A stretch of 64,000 nt of DNA from Anabaena sphaerica FACHB-251 (GCF_014696825.1 NZ_JACJQU010000003.1:310001-374000), one strand, 5' to 3'; counted from the first letter of the stretch, positions 1 to 8,760 are shown. Program-made: numbers and translations. Notes: generated by a model not told the origin, from the sequence alone.

Positions 1-432
1 CCAACTATTAAGCAATTCAAGTATAGTGATTTATCAGCTTTGAGTGAACTAGCACCTACCCTAAGTTTATTATCAGAATTTGACGGCTTAGATGATGCGA
101 TGGCACAAGCTACCCAACAAGCAACGTTAGAACGAGTACCTTTACCCATCCCTTTATCACAATTATTTACCGAAGGGGTAACGGCTTGTAAAGAGGGACG
201 TTATCCCAAAGCAATAAAATACCTAGAAGACTACTGCCACAGCTGTAAAGAACGCAATAGCCAAAATTATCTAAAAGCTACAATCTGTTTGATTAAAGCT
301 TATCAAATGGGTGGACAATTACACAGAGCCATAGCCCTTTGTCAGTCCTTGATTAATCACAATCATCCCCAAGTCAACACTTGGGCTAAGAAAATCTTAG
401 CAATATTATCTAAAGAGAATTCCCGTGTCTGA
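1..432 (+). CDS. C-terminal part of a repeat-containing protein (5' end outside window)
   Basis: The reading frame is open from the first base of the window to the stop at 430-432, so the gene almost certainly begins upstream; the TTG at 40 is only an internal codon. The visible part has helical, TPR-like character (for example EGRYPKAIKYLEDY followed by two more helix pairs). It overlaps the next gene by 8 bp, which implies cotranslation with the GrpE-like protein. Because that partner is a likely Hsp70 nucleotide-exchange factor, this may be the tail of a chaperone-associated TPR or Hsp70-TPR protein. That is inference, and no catalytic motif is visible here. Confidence 0.6.
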   Translation, partial: PTIKQFKYSDLSALSELAPTLSLLSEFDGLDDAMAQATQQATLERVPLPIPLSQLFTEGVTACKEGRYPKAIKYLEDYCHSCKERNSQNYLKATICLIKAYQMGGQLHRAIALCQSLINHNHPQVNTWAKKILAILSKENSRV

Positions 433-934
433 CTTACCCCAAAACTATTTTATCAACCAAGAGTTACGCGATTTACTCATCCAAAAACTTGGTATTCTCG
501 AAAAAGAAAATGTTGTCTTACAGCAATCTTTAAGAGAACAGGAAATTCAAAGCACAGCACAAACCGAAGATTTATTTTTAGAACTTTTGGAAGTAACTGA
601 TGCGCTAGAAGCCTTACTAGACTATCTGAAAAACAACCCTAACCCCAGCCCAGAATTTATAGAACGCTTACCTCGTTCTGTAGCCGCAGTGAATCGTAAA
701 TTTCTCAGCGTATTAGGAAAACGTCAAGTTATACCTATAGAATTGGTAAGTACAGAACCAGATTTTAACTTGTGTCGTGTAATTGATCGGGAAGAAAGAA
801 CTGATGTACCAGACCAAACAATTACTAAAGTAGTCCGTCGTGGTTTTCGGTGGGGGGAGAAAATTCTGCGTCCCACAGAAGTAATTACCGCTAAAGCAAA
901 ATCAACTTTAGATGGTAATATTGACGAAACGTAA
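425..934 (+). CDS. GrpE-like nucleotide exchange factor
   Basis: 169 residues with a GTG start inside the end of the preceding gene. The N-terminal third is a coiled coil (residues about 10-60). The C-terminal part resembles the GrpE beta domain: an RVIDREERTDVPD segment, then TITKVVRRGFRWGEKILRP, matching the family pattern in which a valine-rich strand is followed by GY/GF and RPA/RPT. GrpE proteins dimerise through the coiled coil and release ADP from DnaK in the cytoplasm. This one is short and diverged, so it is probably a second, specialised GrpE rather than the main housekeeping copy. Coupling to the upstream gene suggests a chaperone operon. Confidence 0.65.
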   Translation: MSDLPQNYFINQELRDLLIQKLGILEKENVVLQQSLREQEIQSTAQTEDLFLELLEVTDALEALLDYLKNNPNPSPEFIERLPRSVAAVNRKFLSVLGKRQVIPIELVSTEPDFNLCRVIDREERTDVPDQTITKVVRRGFRWGEKILRPTEVITAKAKSTLDGNIDET

Positions 935-1203
935 GAATTCAGAAGTTAGGAGTCAGAATATTTGCCAGTCAAGAATTTCGCGAATATTATATTTTGTTTC
1001 AGTCATCACCCCAATAGCCTACCGGAAAGTTTATTATGAAGTCTGGATTCTCAATTCTGAATCCTTACGAAGAAACTATAAATTAATCTTTAGATTATTT
1101 GTATGTGTTAGTACAAAACCCAAATTACTAATAATTCTACCTTGGGAGAAATTGAGTCACAATAGTCAAGATAGTTCCAATTTTAAACTGGCTGAAAAAT
1201 TGT

Positions 1204-1776
1204 ATGAATCCTCACGAAAGTGATATTAAAGAAACTTCCACATCTTCAAAAACATGGCGTGGTTGGCAAGAAAATCTGACTTTAATAGCGATCGCACTGA
1301 CTTTAGCATTGCTGATCAGAACATTTATCGCCGAACCTCGCTTGATACCATCAGAATCGATGTACCCTACCTTACACACAGGCGATCGCTTGGTAGTAGA
1401 AAAAGTCTCCTACCGTTTTCACCCTCCCAAAACTGGCGATATCGTCGTTTTTCAAACACCACCAGAATTACAACGTCGTGGATATGACAAAAATCAAGCC
1501 TTTATCAAGCGCGTTATTGGTCGGCCAGGTGAAGTAATTAGTGTAGCTAATGGTAAAGTTTACCTCAACGGCCAATCTATACAAGAAGACTACATCGCCG
1601 AACCACCAAATCAGCCATTTCCACCCGTAAAAATCCCAGAAGATGTATTTTTCGTGATGGGAGACAACCGCAACGATAGTAATGACTCCCGATACTGGGG
1701 CTTTTTACCCCGCAAAAATCTCATCGGTCATGCTACTTTTCGCTTCTGGCCTTTAGACCGTATTGGGTTAATTTAG
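1204..1776 (+). CDS. lepB: Signal peptidase I
   Basis: 190 residues, the usual size for cyanobacterial type I signal peptidases. There is one N-terminal transmembrane helix (about residues 25-42). The catalytic serine lies in PSESMYPTL (Ser52) and the general-base lysine in [11 protein letters not shown] (Lys102). Box E is [14 protein letters not shown] near the C-terminus. The enzyme removes signal peptides from exported proteins on the thylakoid/periplasmic face of the membrane. It stands alone, and heptamer repeats begin immediately after its stop. The start ATG is the only one giving the full membrane anchor. Confidence 0.95.
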   Translation: MNPHESDIKETSTSSKTWRGWQENLTLIAIALTLALLIRTFIAEPRLIPSESMYPTLHTGDRLVVEKVSYRFHPPKTGDIVVFQTPPELQRRGYDKNQAFIKRVIGRPGEVISVANGKVYLNGQSIQEDYIAEPPNQPFPPVKIPEDVFFVMGDNRNDSNDSRYWGFLPRKNLIGHATFRFWPLDRIGLI

Positions 1777-1780
1777 TGAT

Positions 1781-1866
1781 TGAGGACTGGGGACTGGGGA
1801 TTGGGGACTGGGGACTAGGGATTGGGGATTGGGGATTGGGGATTGGGGATTGGGGACTGGGGAAGG
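1781..1866. repeat. Heptamer array GGGGACT/GGGGATT
   Basis: About twelve tandem copies of a 7-bp unit alternating GGGGACT and GGGGATT, starting within a few bases of the lepB stop. This is the class known as short tandemly repeated repetitive (STRR) sequences in heterocystous cyanobacteria. Confidence 0.9.
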
Positions 1867-1952
1867 GGAAGAAGCAGGGGAGCAGGGAACAGGGAGCAGG
1901 GGGAAGTTATTTGTATTTTTCCCAATTACCAATAGACCTCTCCGGAAATATG

Positions 1953-1981
1953 GTAGAGACGTTCCGCCGGAACGTCTCTAC
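1953..1981. repeat. Palindromic repeat (GTAGAGACGTTCC family)
   Basis: A perfect 13-bp stem, GTAGAGACGTTCC at 1953-1965 and its complement at 1969-1981, around the 3-base loop GCC. A close relative is embedded in lysA at 12913-12944. Confidence 0.85.
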
Positions 1982-2021
1982 AAGGGTTTCAAACCACGCA
2001 CATTTAATTACCGGAGATGTC

Positions 2022-2050
2022 TAATAACCAATTACCAATTACCAATTACT
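2022..2050. repeat. Heptamer array ATTACCA
   Basis: About four copies of ATTACCA/AATTACC that run into the stop codon of the minus-strand gene ending at 2049. Confidence 0.85.
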
Positions 2051-2579
2051 AAAACCGCAGATAATACATTAACTGAGCGATCGCCTCACCAGACAATCCC
2101 AGCCGTTGCTGAAATTCAACCAAGTTATGGTAAGAACCAGCAGTGAGGCGATTCTGCACCACTGCCTCGGCTAGAGATAAATCTATACAAGGAATTTTTG
2201 CCAGAGTCTCTACTGTCGCTGTATTTGGATTTACTTGCGTGGTATTAGCTAGAGATTCGTCATCATAGTAACTAAAATTTAGCAGTGACTTCAGTGGTTC
2301 CAATCGCTGTACAGGAACACTCAAAGCCGCTGCAATATCCTCGATACAGTAAAATTTAACACCTGAGCGTGATAGTTCGACTAGCGATCGCCCTTGGTGA
2401 ATAGACAACCCCGGTAAACGCAGCCAATCATCCACAGTTGCTTGATTGGCATCAATACGCATACCCAGTTGTGTCGCCATCTGAATTTCTTCCCCAGATT
2501 GTAGACGATAGTAGGGATCATTTAGCAGCTTGGCTCGGAGTTTTTGCAATCTGAGATTTAAAGGTAGCCAGTTTGTCAT
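2049..2579 (-). CDS. Helix-hairpin-helix (ComEA-like) DNA-binding protein
   Basis: 176 residues without a signal peptide. It contains two helix-hairpin-helix units: RIDANQATVDDWLRLPGLS near residues 41-60 and VNPNTATVETLAKIPCID near residues 116-133. Both follow the ComEA/PsbU-type pattern of N-x-A-x-x-x-x-L-x-x-[IL]-P. HhH domains bind DNA non-specifically or mediate protein contacts; ComEA proteins act in DNA uptake. The lack of a membrane anchor means the competence role is only a possibility. It is 13 bp downstream of the TM2-protein gene on the same strand, so the two are probably cotranscribed. Confidence 0.75.
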   Translation of the reverse strand: MTNWLPLNLRLQKLRAKLLNDPYYRLQSGEEIQMATQLGMRIDANQATVDDWLRLPGLSIHQGRSLVELSRSGVKFYCIEDIAAALSVPVQRLEPLKSLLNFSYYDDESLANTTQVNPNTATVETLAKIPCIDLSLAEAVVQNRLTAGSYHNLVEFQQRLGLSGEAIAQLMYYLRF

Positions 2580-2592
2580 GGTATTAATTACA

Positions 2593-2970
2593 TCAAGAAA
2601 TCTGGTCTAACATCTGACGGCGCTTTTGCTCAAATTCATACTCAGAAATTAAGCCATCTTGGCGCAGAGCATCTAACTCACGCAGGGCATTAGCTACAGA
2701 TTCTACTTGATTACTTACCTGTGCTGAAACCTTCACTGTTGACTTACCAAAATTAAAGTTTCGGTCAAAAGCCTCTTCATCTTGCGCTAAATACCAAACC
2801 CCTTCTATAGCACTAGCTACTTTAGGAATTGGTGTCCAAGATAACAATACATACAAAATTCCCCATAATGGCTGTCCTAAGTAAAATTTATGTAATCCTG
2901 AAATTGTTAGTGTGCCAGAAAGGGCTAAAATAGCAGCAATGCTTCGACTTTTCCGTTTGGTTAACATCAT
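2593..2970 (-). CDS. TM2-domain protein with C-terminal short helical (SHOCT-like) segment
   Basis: 125 residues. Residues about 10-65 carry two hydrophobic helices separated by GLHKFYLGQPLWGILYVLL, the TM2 signature G-x-H-x-F-Y-L-G. The C-terminus LRELDALRQDGLISEYEFEQKRRQML matches the SHOCT pattern (L-x-x-L-x-x-G-x-I-T/S-x-x-E-F-x-x-x-K). TM2 proteins are small membrane proteins of unknown function. It lies upstream of and in line with the HhH gene. Confidence 0.8.
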   Translation of the reverse strand: MMLTKRKSRSIAAILALSGTLTISGLHKFYLGQPLWGILYVLLSWTPIPKVASAIEGVWYLAQDEEAFDRNFNFGKSTVKVSAQVSNQVESVANALRELDALRQDGLISEYEFEQKRRQMLDQIS

Positions 2971-3289
2971 CCTTCTAAATCTCCAAATACTACAATTCCC
3001 ACAATCAAACAGCTATAATAGGAAATTACTTAGATCAATTCAGCATGGTAAAATATAGCTCCAAAAACACATATCTTAATCTATTGTATTAATCTATTGT
3101 ATGAATTTAGCTCCTAGCGATCAGCCACCCTTGATCAGCTAGATAATTTCCCAAAACCTAACTAACTACAGATAGGATAATTTAACTCTTGTCTTGGTAC
3201 TGCATTGATTCGGCTAAGTTAACGAAAAGAAAAAATCCGCATTTCACTTTGATGCTATCCTCAGGCTTTTATTGGCAAATAGTACAAAT
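2971..3289. other. Intergenic region with a 13-bp direct repeat
   Basis: Divergent promoter region between the TM2 gene (minus) and the J-domain gene (plus). It holds two adjacent copies of TTAATCTATTGTA at 3076-3101. No gene is visible. Confidence 0.6.
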
Positions 3290-4222
3290 ATGTCACAAAA
3301 CTCCCTACCATCGGAAATACTTGATTTACTTGTTGACCCTTATGCTGTTTTGGGAGTTTCTGTGAATGCTGATGAGCGTCAGATTCTTAAACGCTATCAT
3401 GCTCTAGCCAAGCTCCTCCATCCAGATAATTATATAAATATAGATAAGCCAGATAAAGAGTTAGCAGGAGTAATATTAACTCGTTTGATTAATCCAGCCT
3501 ACCAGGAATTAAAGCAGGAGAAAAAACGAAACAACGTAGTAGGAATGCTCCGCTCAAAAGCATCAGGCTTGAATAATCAAGCAGTTTTGAGTCTTCAAAA
3601 TGCCCTTAATCTGGATATCATGTCAATTTCTGCACAAGAAGCGGAGTTGTTTTATGAAAAAGCTACTGCTTCTTACGCATCAGCCCAATATAAGTCACTC
3701 ACGCAATTTCATCATGTGACTAAACGGATGAGTAAACTCAATTTGCTTTACTTATCCTTGCAGAAAAATGATTTATTTGAAACACAAACATTGACAGATG
3801 AATCTACTTCCATTGTCCCTGTTCCAGAAGTTCCAGTAACTGAACTAAAATTATCTGAAGAAAACAATTCTCAATCTACGCTGATAAACTACGCTCAACG
3901 TCACTATGAGCGAGCCGTTCAGTATCACCAACAAGCGCAATGGGCATTAGCCGTAAAAGAACTGCGTGATGCCATCAAGCTAGAGCCAAATAACAGTGAC
4001 CATTACGCTTTACTAGGAATTGTACATTTTCAACAGAACTTCCCCGGAATGGCTAAAGTTTATATCCGTCAAGCATTAAAACTGAACCCTAAGCACCCAC
4101 TAGCTCTGAAATATGTGGAAAAACTGAAAATCCAACATAACGAAAATTCTCATCCTAAATCAATGGCAAAAGCTTTGGGTATTGCTGCTTTATTAGGTCG
4201 GTTTTTATCTGGTAAAGATTGA
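3290..4222 (+). CDS. J-domain protein with C-terminal TPR repeats
   Basis: 310 residues from the ATG at 3290; a TTG 18 bp upstream is possible but less likely. The N-terminus (about 10-75) is a J domain with the diagnostic HPD in ALAKLLHPDNY, required to stimulate Hsp70 ATPase activity. A middle linker is rich in Ser and Glu. At about residues 200-285 there are two TPR units (ERAVQYHQQAQWALAVKELRDAI and ALLGIVHFQQNFPGMAKVYI). The combination suggests an Hsp70 co-chaperone with a protein-docking module. The C-terminus is a short hydrophobic stretch (ALGIAALLGRFL). It is monocistronic. Confidence 0.8.
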   Translation: MSQNSLPSEILDLLVDPYAVLGVSVNADERQILKRYHALAKLLHPDNYINIDKPDKELAGVILTRLINPAYQELKQEKKRNNVVGMLRSKASGLNNQAVLSLQNALNLDIMSISAQEAELFYEKATASYASAQYKSLTQFHHVTKRMSKLNLLYLSLQKNDLFETQTLTDESTSIVPVPEVPVTELKLSEENNSQSTLINYAQRHYERAVQYHQQAQWALAVKELRDAIKLEPNNSDHYALLGIVHFQQNFPGMAKVYIRQALKLNPKHPLALKYVEKLKIQHNENSHPKSMAKALGIAALLGRFLSGKD

Positions 4223-4373
4223 ATCCATTGATGGAAAATTTAGGTATTCAGACGCAAGTTTATGTCTGACCAAAGAGTGACATCCCAAATATACCTCATT
4301 TAGATTAAATATGCTGGGAAGATTGACAATATTAGATTTATAATTGAGATGGAATAAATTTTCATATCTTCTA

Positions 4374-4493
4374 ATGACATTACAAGAATGGCAAAAACAA
4401 GTATTGAAATTACCAATGAGTCAACGGTGGTAATGGATAGCAACTTTATTGCAATCAATACAACAAGAAACTCAATCAGTATCTATCATATAG
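4374..4493 (+). pseudogene. Decayed antitoxin-like small gene
   Basis: A reading frame starts at ATG 4374 with MTLQEWQKQVLKLPMSQRW, is cut by TAA at 4431, then continues in the same frame as WIATLLQSIQQETQ to TAG at 4491. The pattern (Q-x-x-x-L-P-x-x-x-R-W, then LLxSIQQE) resembles the N-terminus of short cyanobacterial antitoxin-like proteins. I read it as a nonsense-disrupted remnant. No toxin partner follows. Confidence 0.45.
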
Positions 4494-4670
4494 GAATCCG
4501 ATTTGATTACTGAAAATACCTGTGTAGGCAGGCAAGAGGCAAAAGGATTTTAGGAAATTAAGGTATACCGATTTTTGTATGGCTACGCCGCGTCAGCTAT
4601 CAAAAATCACATAGGAGTCCTATATAATGACTTATGATTAGTAATTACAAACTACTGCAATCTCTTAATT

Positions 4671-5426
4671 ATGAATCAGTCAAATGATAGTGGAATACTT
4701 GAACAGTTTGTCAACACAGTGATGGTGGTCAAAACGGGGAATCAACAACAGTCTCTAAGTACATCAATAGCTACTACACAAGAACTAGATATCAAGGCAG
4801 TTTTAGTTTATAAACTAGGGACTATTCTGCAAATAGGAGTGATGATTCTTGTGTTGCTAGGAATGGAAAAATTAGTAATGTTGATTGATAATAATTCTTC
4901 TTTTCCCAGTTGGTTCAGCACTTTAGTGACGGCATTATTTTTTGGTTTATTAAGTATTCGTTCCCGCATTTTTTCGCTTTTAGATAATACCCGTTCTCGA
5001 ACAACTTATGATCAGGTAATTAGACCTAGATGGTCGCCACCACCTTTAGCATTTCCCATAGTTTGGATGATAATTGCCGTTTTGCGGGTTATTTCTTCTG
5101 TATTAGTGTGGCAAGAAATGAATCACCAATTTTTAGTGCTGCCTTTAATTCTATTTGTGGTACATCTGGCTTTAGGTGATACTTGGAATACAATTTTTAC
5201 CGTAGAACGAAGATTAGGTGCTGCTGTTCCTGTGGTGATTTTAGGTCCTTGGTTATCGGCAATTATTGTCACAGTAATTTATTGGCAAACTGTTCCTTTA
5301 GCGGGAATGATTTTATCTTTTTCTTGTGTGTGGTTAACAGTAGCTTCTGTATTGGTGTTCAGAATTTGGCAGTTAAACGGATCTGAGCCATTGTATCCCT
5401 TGAAACTTGCATCTGTGGAGAAATAA
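4671..5426 (+). CDS. TspO/MBR-family membrane protein with N-terminal extension
   Basis: 251 residues. The C-terminal ~155 residues contain five hydrophobic helices and TspO landmarks: RPRWSPPPLAFPIVWMII (the W-x-P-P-x-x-x-F-x-x-V-W motif), LALGDTWNTIF, and GPWLSAIIVTVIYW. TspO/MBR proteins bind tetrapyrroles or cholesterol-like ligands and act in stress-linked porphyrin handling. Typical TspO is about 160 residues. Here about 90 extra N-terminal residues include one additional helix (about 50-68) and a loop, so the topology is unusual. It is a single gene with a promoter region upstream containing repeat debris. Confidence 0.75.
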   Translation: MNQSNDSGILEQFVNTVMVVKTGNQQQSLSTSIATTQELDIKAVLVYKLGTILQIGVMILVLLGMEKLVMLIDNNSSFPSWFSTLVTALFFGLLSIRSRIFSLLDNTRSRTTYDQVIRPRWSPPPLAFPIVWMIIAVLRVISSVLVWQEMNHQFLVLPLILFVVHLALGDTWNTIFTVERRLGAAVPVVILGPWLSAIIVTVIYWQTVPLAGMILSFSCVWLTVASVLVFRIWQLNGSEPLYPLKLASVEK

Positions 5427-5523
5427 ATAATCAAAATTCACCTTAACAGGAAAGCAATAACCGCATTTAACATACATGAAAAACGGTAGGGAAGAATTAA
5501 TTCTCTACCACTAATAATACCAG

Positions 5524-5799
5524 TTAACACCGATAATCACGCTCCATATCACCACAGAAAGAAACAGCAACTTTGTAGCCAATGCGAAGTCCATATAGTC
5601 TGGCTAATGGGTTTTTATTCCGTAAATAATGCGCTGATTCTATTCCTGTTTTATTAATAGCATATTCACCTGTTTCTATATCAATAATGAGCATTTTACC
5701 GATATTTTCTTAGGTTTCGATTTGTTGGCGAATGCTATTTTAATATAATTCTTTGGTACGTTTGGCAACTTCTTCTCTGCTGAGGAGAATGGGTTGCAT
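5524..5799 (-). pseudogene. Small conserved-type gene broken by two nonsense codons
   Basis: Reading the minus strand from ATG at 5799 gives MQPILLSREEVAKRTKELY, stop, NSIRQQIET, stop, then an uninterrupted stretch ending GYKVAVSFCGDMERDYRC and TAA at 5524. The whole frame is 91 residues with two internal TAA codons (20th and 30th) and no frameshift. The intact stretch contains IIDIETGEYAINKTG, which looks like a small soluble protein of toxin-antitoxin or hypothetical type. I cannot name the family with confidence. An alternative start at MLIIDIETG could still give a short product. Confidence 0.6.
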
Positions 5800-5928
5800 T
5801 TTATTTCATCCTTTTGTTGTGATTATGTTTATTATATACGAATAATATTTGAATTAATAATGCGATCGCACCATCAGCTAACTAAAAGCGATACCTTCGG
5901 TAAGCTACCGCTAACGCACATCTTCACC

Positions 5929-5972
5929 ATTAACTAGGAGCGATTCCTACGGAGTGCTTCGCTATCGCACTA
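5929..5972. repeat. Left copy of direct repeat flanking the restriction-modification island
   Basis: The core GAGCGATTCCTACGGAGTGC and following bases are repeated, in the same orientation, at 8148-8191, with about two mismatches over 44 bp. The copy ends 10 bp before the stop codon of the endonuclease gene. Confidence 0.8.
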
Positions 5973-5981
5973 TCTCCACTA

Positions 5982-7121
5982 TTAGCTAATTAAATCATCA
6001 GCTAATTCCTCTTCCATATTGAACTCAACTCGACTTTGCAAAACTATGTCTTCAATTACTTGAATACCCCTCTGAGATTCCAAGACTTTATTAAAACGAA
6101 GTATTAATTCGGGAATATTTATCACTTCTTCTACACATTCCATATATTTCTTAATAATAGCCTTGATTTGATATCTTGTCCGTGCTTGTTCCTCAATTTT
6201 ATTGAGCAAATATTCAACTTCTTGCTCAGTTTTAATCACAAAAGTAACTGGATATTTTTGTACTTTATCAATATCTAAAAAGTATTTTCCAGCATCTATA
6301 GTTTCTGTTACTTGAAAAAACCGACCTAAAGGCTTCATCACAAAATCTATACCACCATCATTTGCATTTGTGCGTCCAGTTTTATATAAAATCAAATGCT
6401 CAATATTTAATTCATCCCGCGACCAACCCCAGTATATTTTTTGTTCAGCATAATACTGTTTTAAAATTGCATAACTAACAATCTCAAATACTCTAGCATC
6501 TATATTTGGCTTTAATAAACTTCTAATGAATTCAATCGCTGTTTCAGATGATTGATCTTGAATTTCTATCAGTTTCTGACAATAAATCATAAATTCATTG
6601 AATGAGTTCATTCTTGCTAGAATATAACCATCAATAATATCTCTAACAGATTCAGCAATATTGATGATTTGATTATCAATTTGAATTTTTAAAAGATTTT
6701 CATTAATCCAATATCTATTTGTTGCTGAATTTCTTATTATTGGTAAATAAGGTGATGTACGGAAATATCTTTTAAATTCTTCATTTAAACGATGATTCAA
6801 AGCATGATTTTGAAGTTTACTTCCAAAAGGTAGTTCTCTCTGTCTCATTAAAAGCGCAGTATATTGTGCGCCTTCATAATCTTCATATCCATTCTTAATA
6901 TGAAATTCTTTTTGCAAATAATCTTCTATTAAAACATAGATAGCATAATGATTAGCAAAACTAGCTCTTGATTTTGATCCACGATTTGCAGCCTTGGTTT
7001 TAATATTGATATACTGTAATAATTGACTGTTACTCAGAATATTATCTCCATAATCAGGAAAATACTTATTAAGGATAGTTATTATTGTTTGCGTAAAATC
7101 ATGCTGTGGTATTTGCATCAA
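5982..7121 (-). CDS. Putative type II restriction endonuclease
   Basis: 379 residues, overlapping the end of the methyltransferase gene by 23 bp in another frame, the usual arrangement of a restriction-modification pair. At about residues 256-274 it has NDGGIDFVMKPLGRFFQVTE. The D-G-G-I-D followed by F-Q-V matches the core of Mrr-like PD-(D/E)xK nucleases, where D and Q/E-x-K bind metal. Here the expected lysine after Q-x is Thr, a deviation worth noting. No helicase or ATPase motif is present, so it is not type I or III. The recognition sequence cannot be read from the protein. Confidence 0.65.
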   Translation of the reverse strand: MMQIPQHDFTQTIITILNKYFPDYGDNILSNSQLLQYINIKTKAANRGSKSRASFANHYAIYVLIEDYLQKEFHIKNGYEDYEGAQYTALLMRQRELPFGSKLQNHALNHRLNEEFKRYFRTSPYLPIIRNSATNRYWINENLLKIQIDNQIINIAESVRDIIDGYILARMNSFNEFMIYCQKLIEIQDQSSETAIEFIRSLLKPNIDARVFEIVSYAILKQYYAEQKIYWGWSRDELNIEHLILYKTGRTNANDGGIDFVMKPLGRFFQVTETIDAGKYFLDIDKVQKYPVTFVIKTEQEVEYLLNKIEEQARTRYQIKAIIKKYMECVEEVINIPELILRFNKVLESQRGIQVIEDIVLQSRVEFNMEEELADDLIS

Positions 7122-7992
7122 AAATACTTCCTTGTATAAAATCCAAATCTATTTTTTTACCATTTTTATTGGTGATATTATGGTTTTTCTGAAGTGATGA
7201 AAGTTTTTCTCCTTTATATTCTTGTAATTCTAAAACTCGCCTTAAACCGATTTTTAGATATTCTTCTTGCATTTCAATACTGATAGATTTTCTGCCTAAA
7301 CGTTTAGCAACCGCAGCAGTTGTAAAAGTTCCAGCAAAGGGATCAAGTATTAAACTTCCTTCATTACTACTTGCTAAAATAATTCTCTCTAGTAATGACT
7401 CTGGTTTTTGGGAAGGATGGTTTTCATATTCTTCCATGCGATATCTCACACGGGGAAAATACCAAGCATTACCGGGTACTTTTTCCGTATTGTAGGGAGT
7501 TGGGACAGATTTTCTGTAATCTATTAATTTACGTTGTGCGCCCGTTTTTGCTTCAACTTTGATATCATCAGCATTAAATATATAATTGTTTTTATCTTTC
7601 ACACAATGAAGAATAGGTTCATACATTGAACCAAAGTATTTTGTGGCCTGTACTCCAGAACTATCATAATGCCATATTATGCGACTGAGAATAGTTAATT
7701 TTTTTCTCAAGTAAATGTCAAAATAAGGCATTGCTTGGGTACTTGTCATCACATAAATTGTGCCATTTGGTTTGACAATGCGAATACACTCATCAAGCCA
7801 TTGATATGACCAATTTATATATTGTTCTTCCGATTCCCATTTATCATGGAAATTACCAAATTTCTTACCTATGTTATAGGGAGGATCAATAAAAATTAAG
7901 TCTACTGATTCTGAAGCAATATGATTTGATAAAATGCTAATAGCATCACCGTGAAAAATGGTGTGTTGTTTATTTTCATAGCGTTCAATCAT
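7099..7992 (-). CDS. DNA adenine (beta-class) methyltransferase of a type II system
   Basis: 297 residues. Motif IV, FIDPPYNIGKKF, is near the N-terminus (about residue 35). The AdoMet-binding motif I, ILDPFAGTFTTAAVAKRLGRK, is near residues 216-236. The order IV-TRD-I is the beta class, and DPPY points to N6-adenine methylation. Motif I normally reads F-x-G-[ST]-G-[ST]-[TS]; here the second glycine is Phe (GTFTT), which may weaken cofactor binding or reflect a subfamily. The gene protects host DNA against the overlapping endonuclease. The region upstream is AT-rich, consistent with its own promoter. Confidence 0.88.
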   Translation of the reverse strand: MIERYENKQHTIFHGDAISILSNHIASESVDLIFIDPPYNIGKKFGNFHDKWESEEQYINWSYQWLDECIRIVKPNGTIYVMTSTQAMPYFDIYLRKKLTILSRIIWHYDSSGVQATKYFGSMYEPILHCVKDKNNYIFNADDIKVEAKTGAQRKLIDYRKSVPTPYNTEKVPGNAWYFPRVRYRMEEYENHPSQKPESLLERIILASSNEGSLILDPFAGTFTTAAVAKRLGRKSISIEMQEEYLKIGLRRVLELQEYKGEKLSSLQKNHNITNKNGKKIDLDFIQGSIFDANTTA

Positions 7993-8147
7993 TATTTTTA
8001 ATGAGTAGACAAAATTTTGACTGAGTAGATAAGTATTATGTATATAAATTCTACACCTTTTTGAATCATAGTATCTGTTAATTTTTCATGAGCGATACCT
8101 CTGGTAAGCTATCTCTGTCCTTTTCTAAGCAACCGCACTTCTTCCAC

Positions 8148-8191
8148 ATTAACTAAGAGCGATTCCTACGGAGTGCTTCGCTATCGCACTA
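8148..8191. repeat. Right copy of direct repeat flanking the restriction-modification island
   Basis: Same orientation as 5929-5972. More diverged copies of the related GCGATACCTNTGGTAAGCT element lie on both sides (near 5888 and 8093, and GCGATCCCTTTGGTAAGGT near 8214). Confidence 0.8.
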
Positions 8192-8265
8192 CCTCCACCA
8201 TTAACCAAAAAAGAGCGATCCCTTTGGTAAGGTACGCTAACGCAAAATCTCCACCAAGTAATTTA

Positions 8266-8481
8266 TTATTTTGTTGCATAATAACAAGGAACTCGGAATT
8301 CATTATCTACATCTAATACAATAGATTCTCTTATTTGATTAAACAAATTAGTACCTATTTCTGTTTGAGTATTATTTACTGGCTGATTAAAGTCTTCTCT
8401 AGGAATTGTTCGTATTATTATCTCAATTTCTCCTCTCGAAGCTATTGGACTTTCTGCAAGGTTTATTTCTAAGAGACTGTT
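8266..8481 (-). pseudogene. 3' fragment of an unknown gene, truncated by transposon remnant
   Basis: On the minus strand an open frame without a start runs from about 8481 to TAA at 8266. It encodes SLLEINLAESPIASRGEIEI, continues through an acidic segment, and ends ESIVLDVDNEFRVPCYYATK. Composition and codon use look protein-coding. The 5' side is cut exactly where the transposase remnant (8491 onward) begins, so the upstream half was lost or displaced by insertion. The family is not recognised. Confidence 0.5.
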
Positions 8482-8490
8482 TGTAAAGGA

Positions 8491-8600
8491 CTATAAAGCA
8501 AGAGATTGAGGTTTTGTTAACCTTCTTAACATGAGCCGAATCATCACTGTATAGATCATAGACTCGCTAGTTTCGGGTAACAATTCATAGTCTTTGCTCG
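8491..8600 (-). pseudogene. C-terminal remnant of a DDE transposase
   Basis: The minus-strand frame SSKDYELLPETSESMIYTVM, followed by IRLMLRRLTKP and ending with TAG at 8491, has the form of the C-terminal tail of IS4/IS5-type transposases common in Nostocales. Only about 36 codons survive, with stop codons just upstream. The sequence between the stop and 8470 is probably the element's terminal repeat region. Confidence 0.55.
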
Positions 8601-8760
8601 AAAATTTATTATACAAATCTCAGACCATATCATTACTCAGTTTATTTCAACTTTGATTTTTTCCCTTCCTCCTCTCTGCGCCTCTGCGTGAGAAAAAAAC
8701 AAAAAAAACGGTAGAGAACCGAAATCCTCCACCGCTTAATTAACAATTAAAAAATCCTAA

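Noticed and set aside
912-1223. Open frame of 103 codons between the GrpE-like gene and lepB
   Set aside because: It overlaps both neighbours, has no ribosome-binding site, and its sequence is intergenic-like with AGTCAGAA repeat words.
1776-2146. Two open frames of 82 and 105 codons after lepB
   Set aside because: They are translations of the GGGGACT/GGGGATT heptamer array and the ATTACCA array; repetitive GDWGLGI residues betray this.
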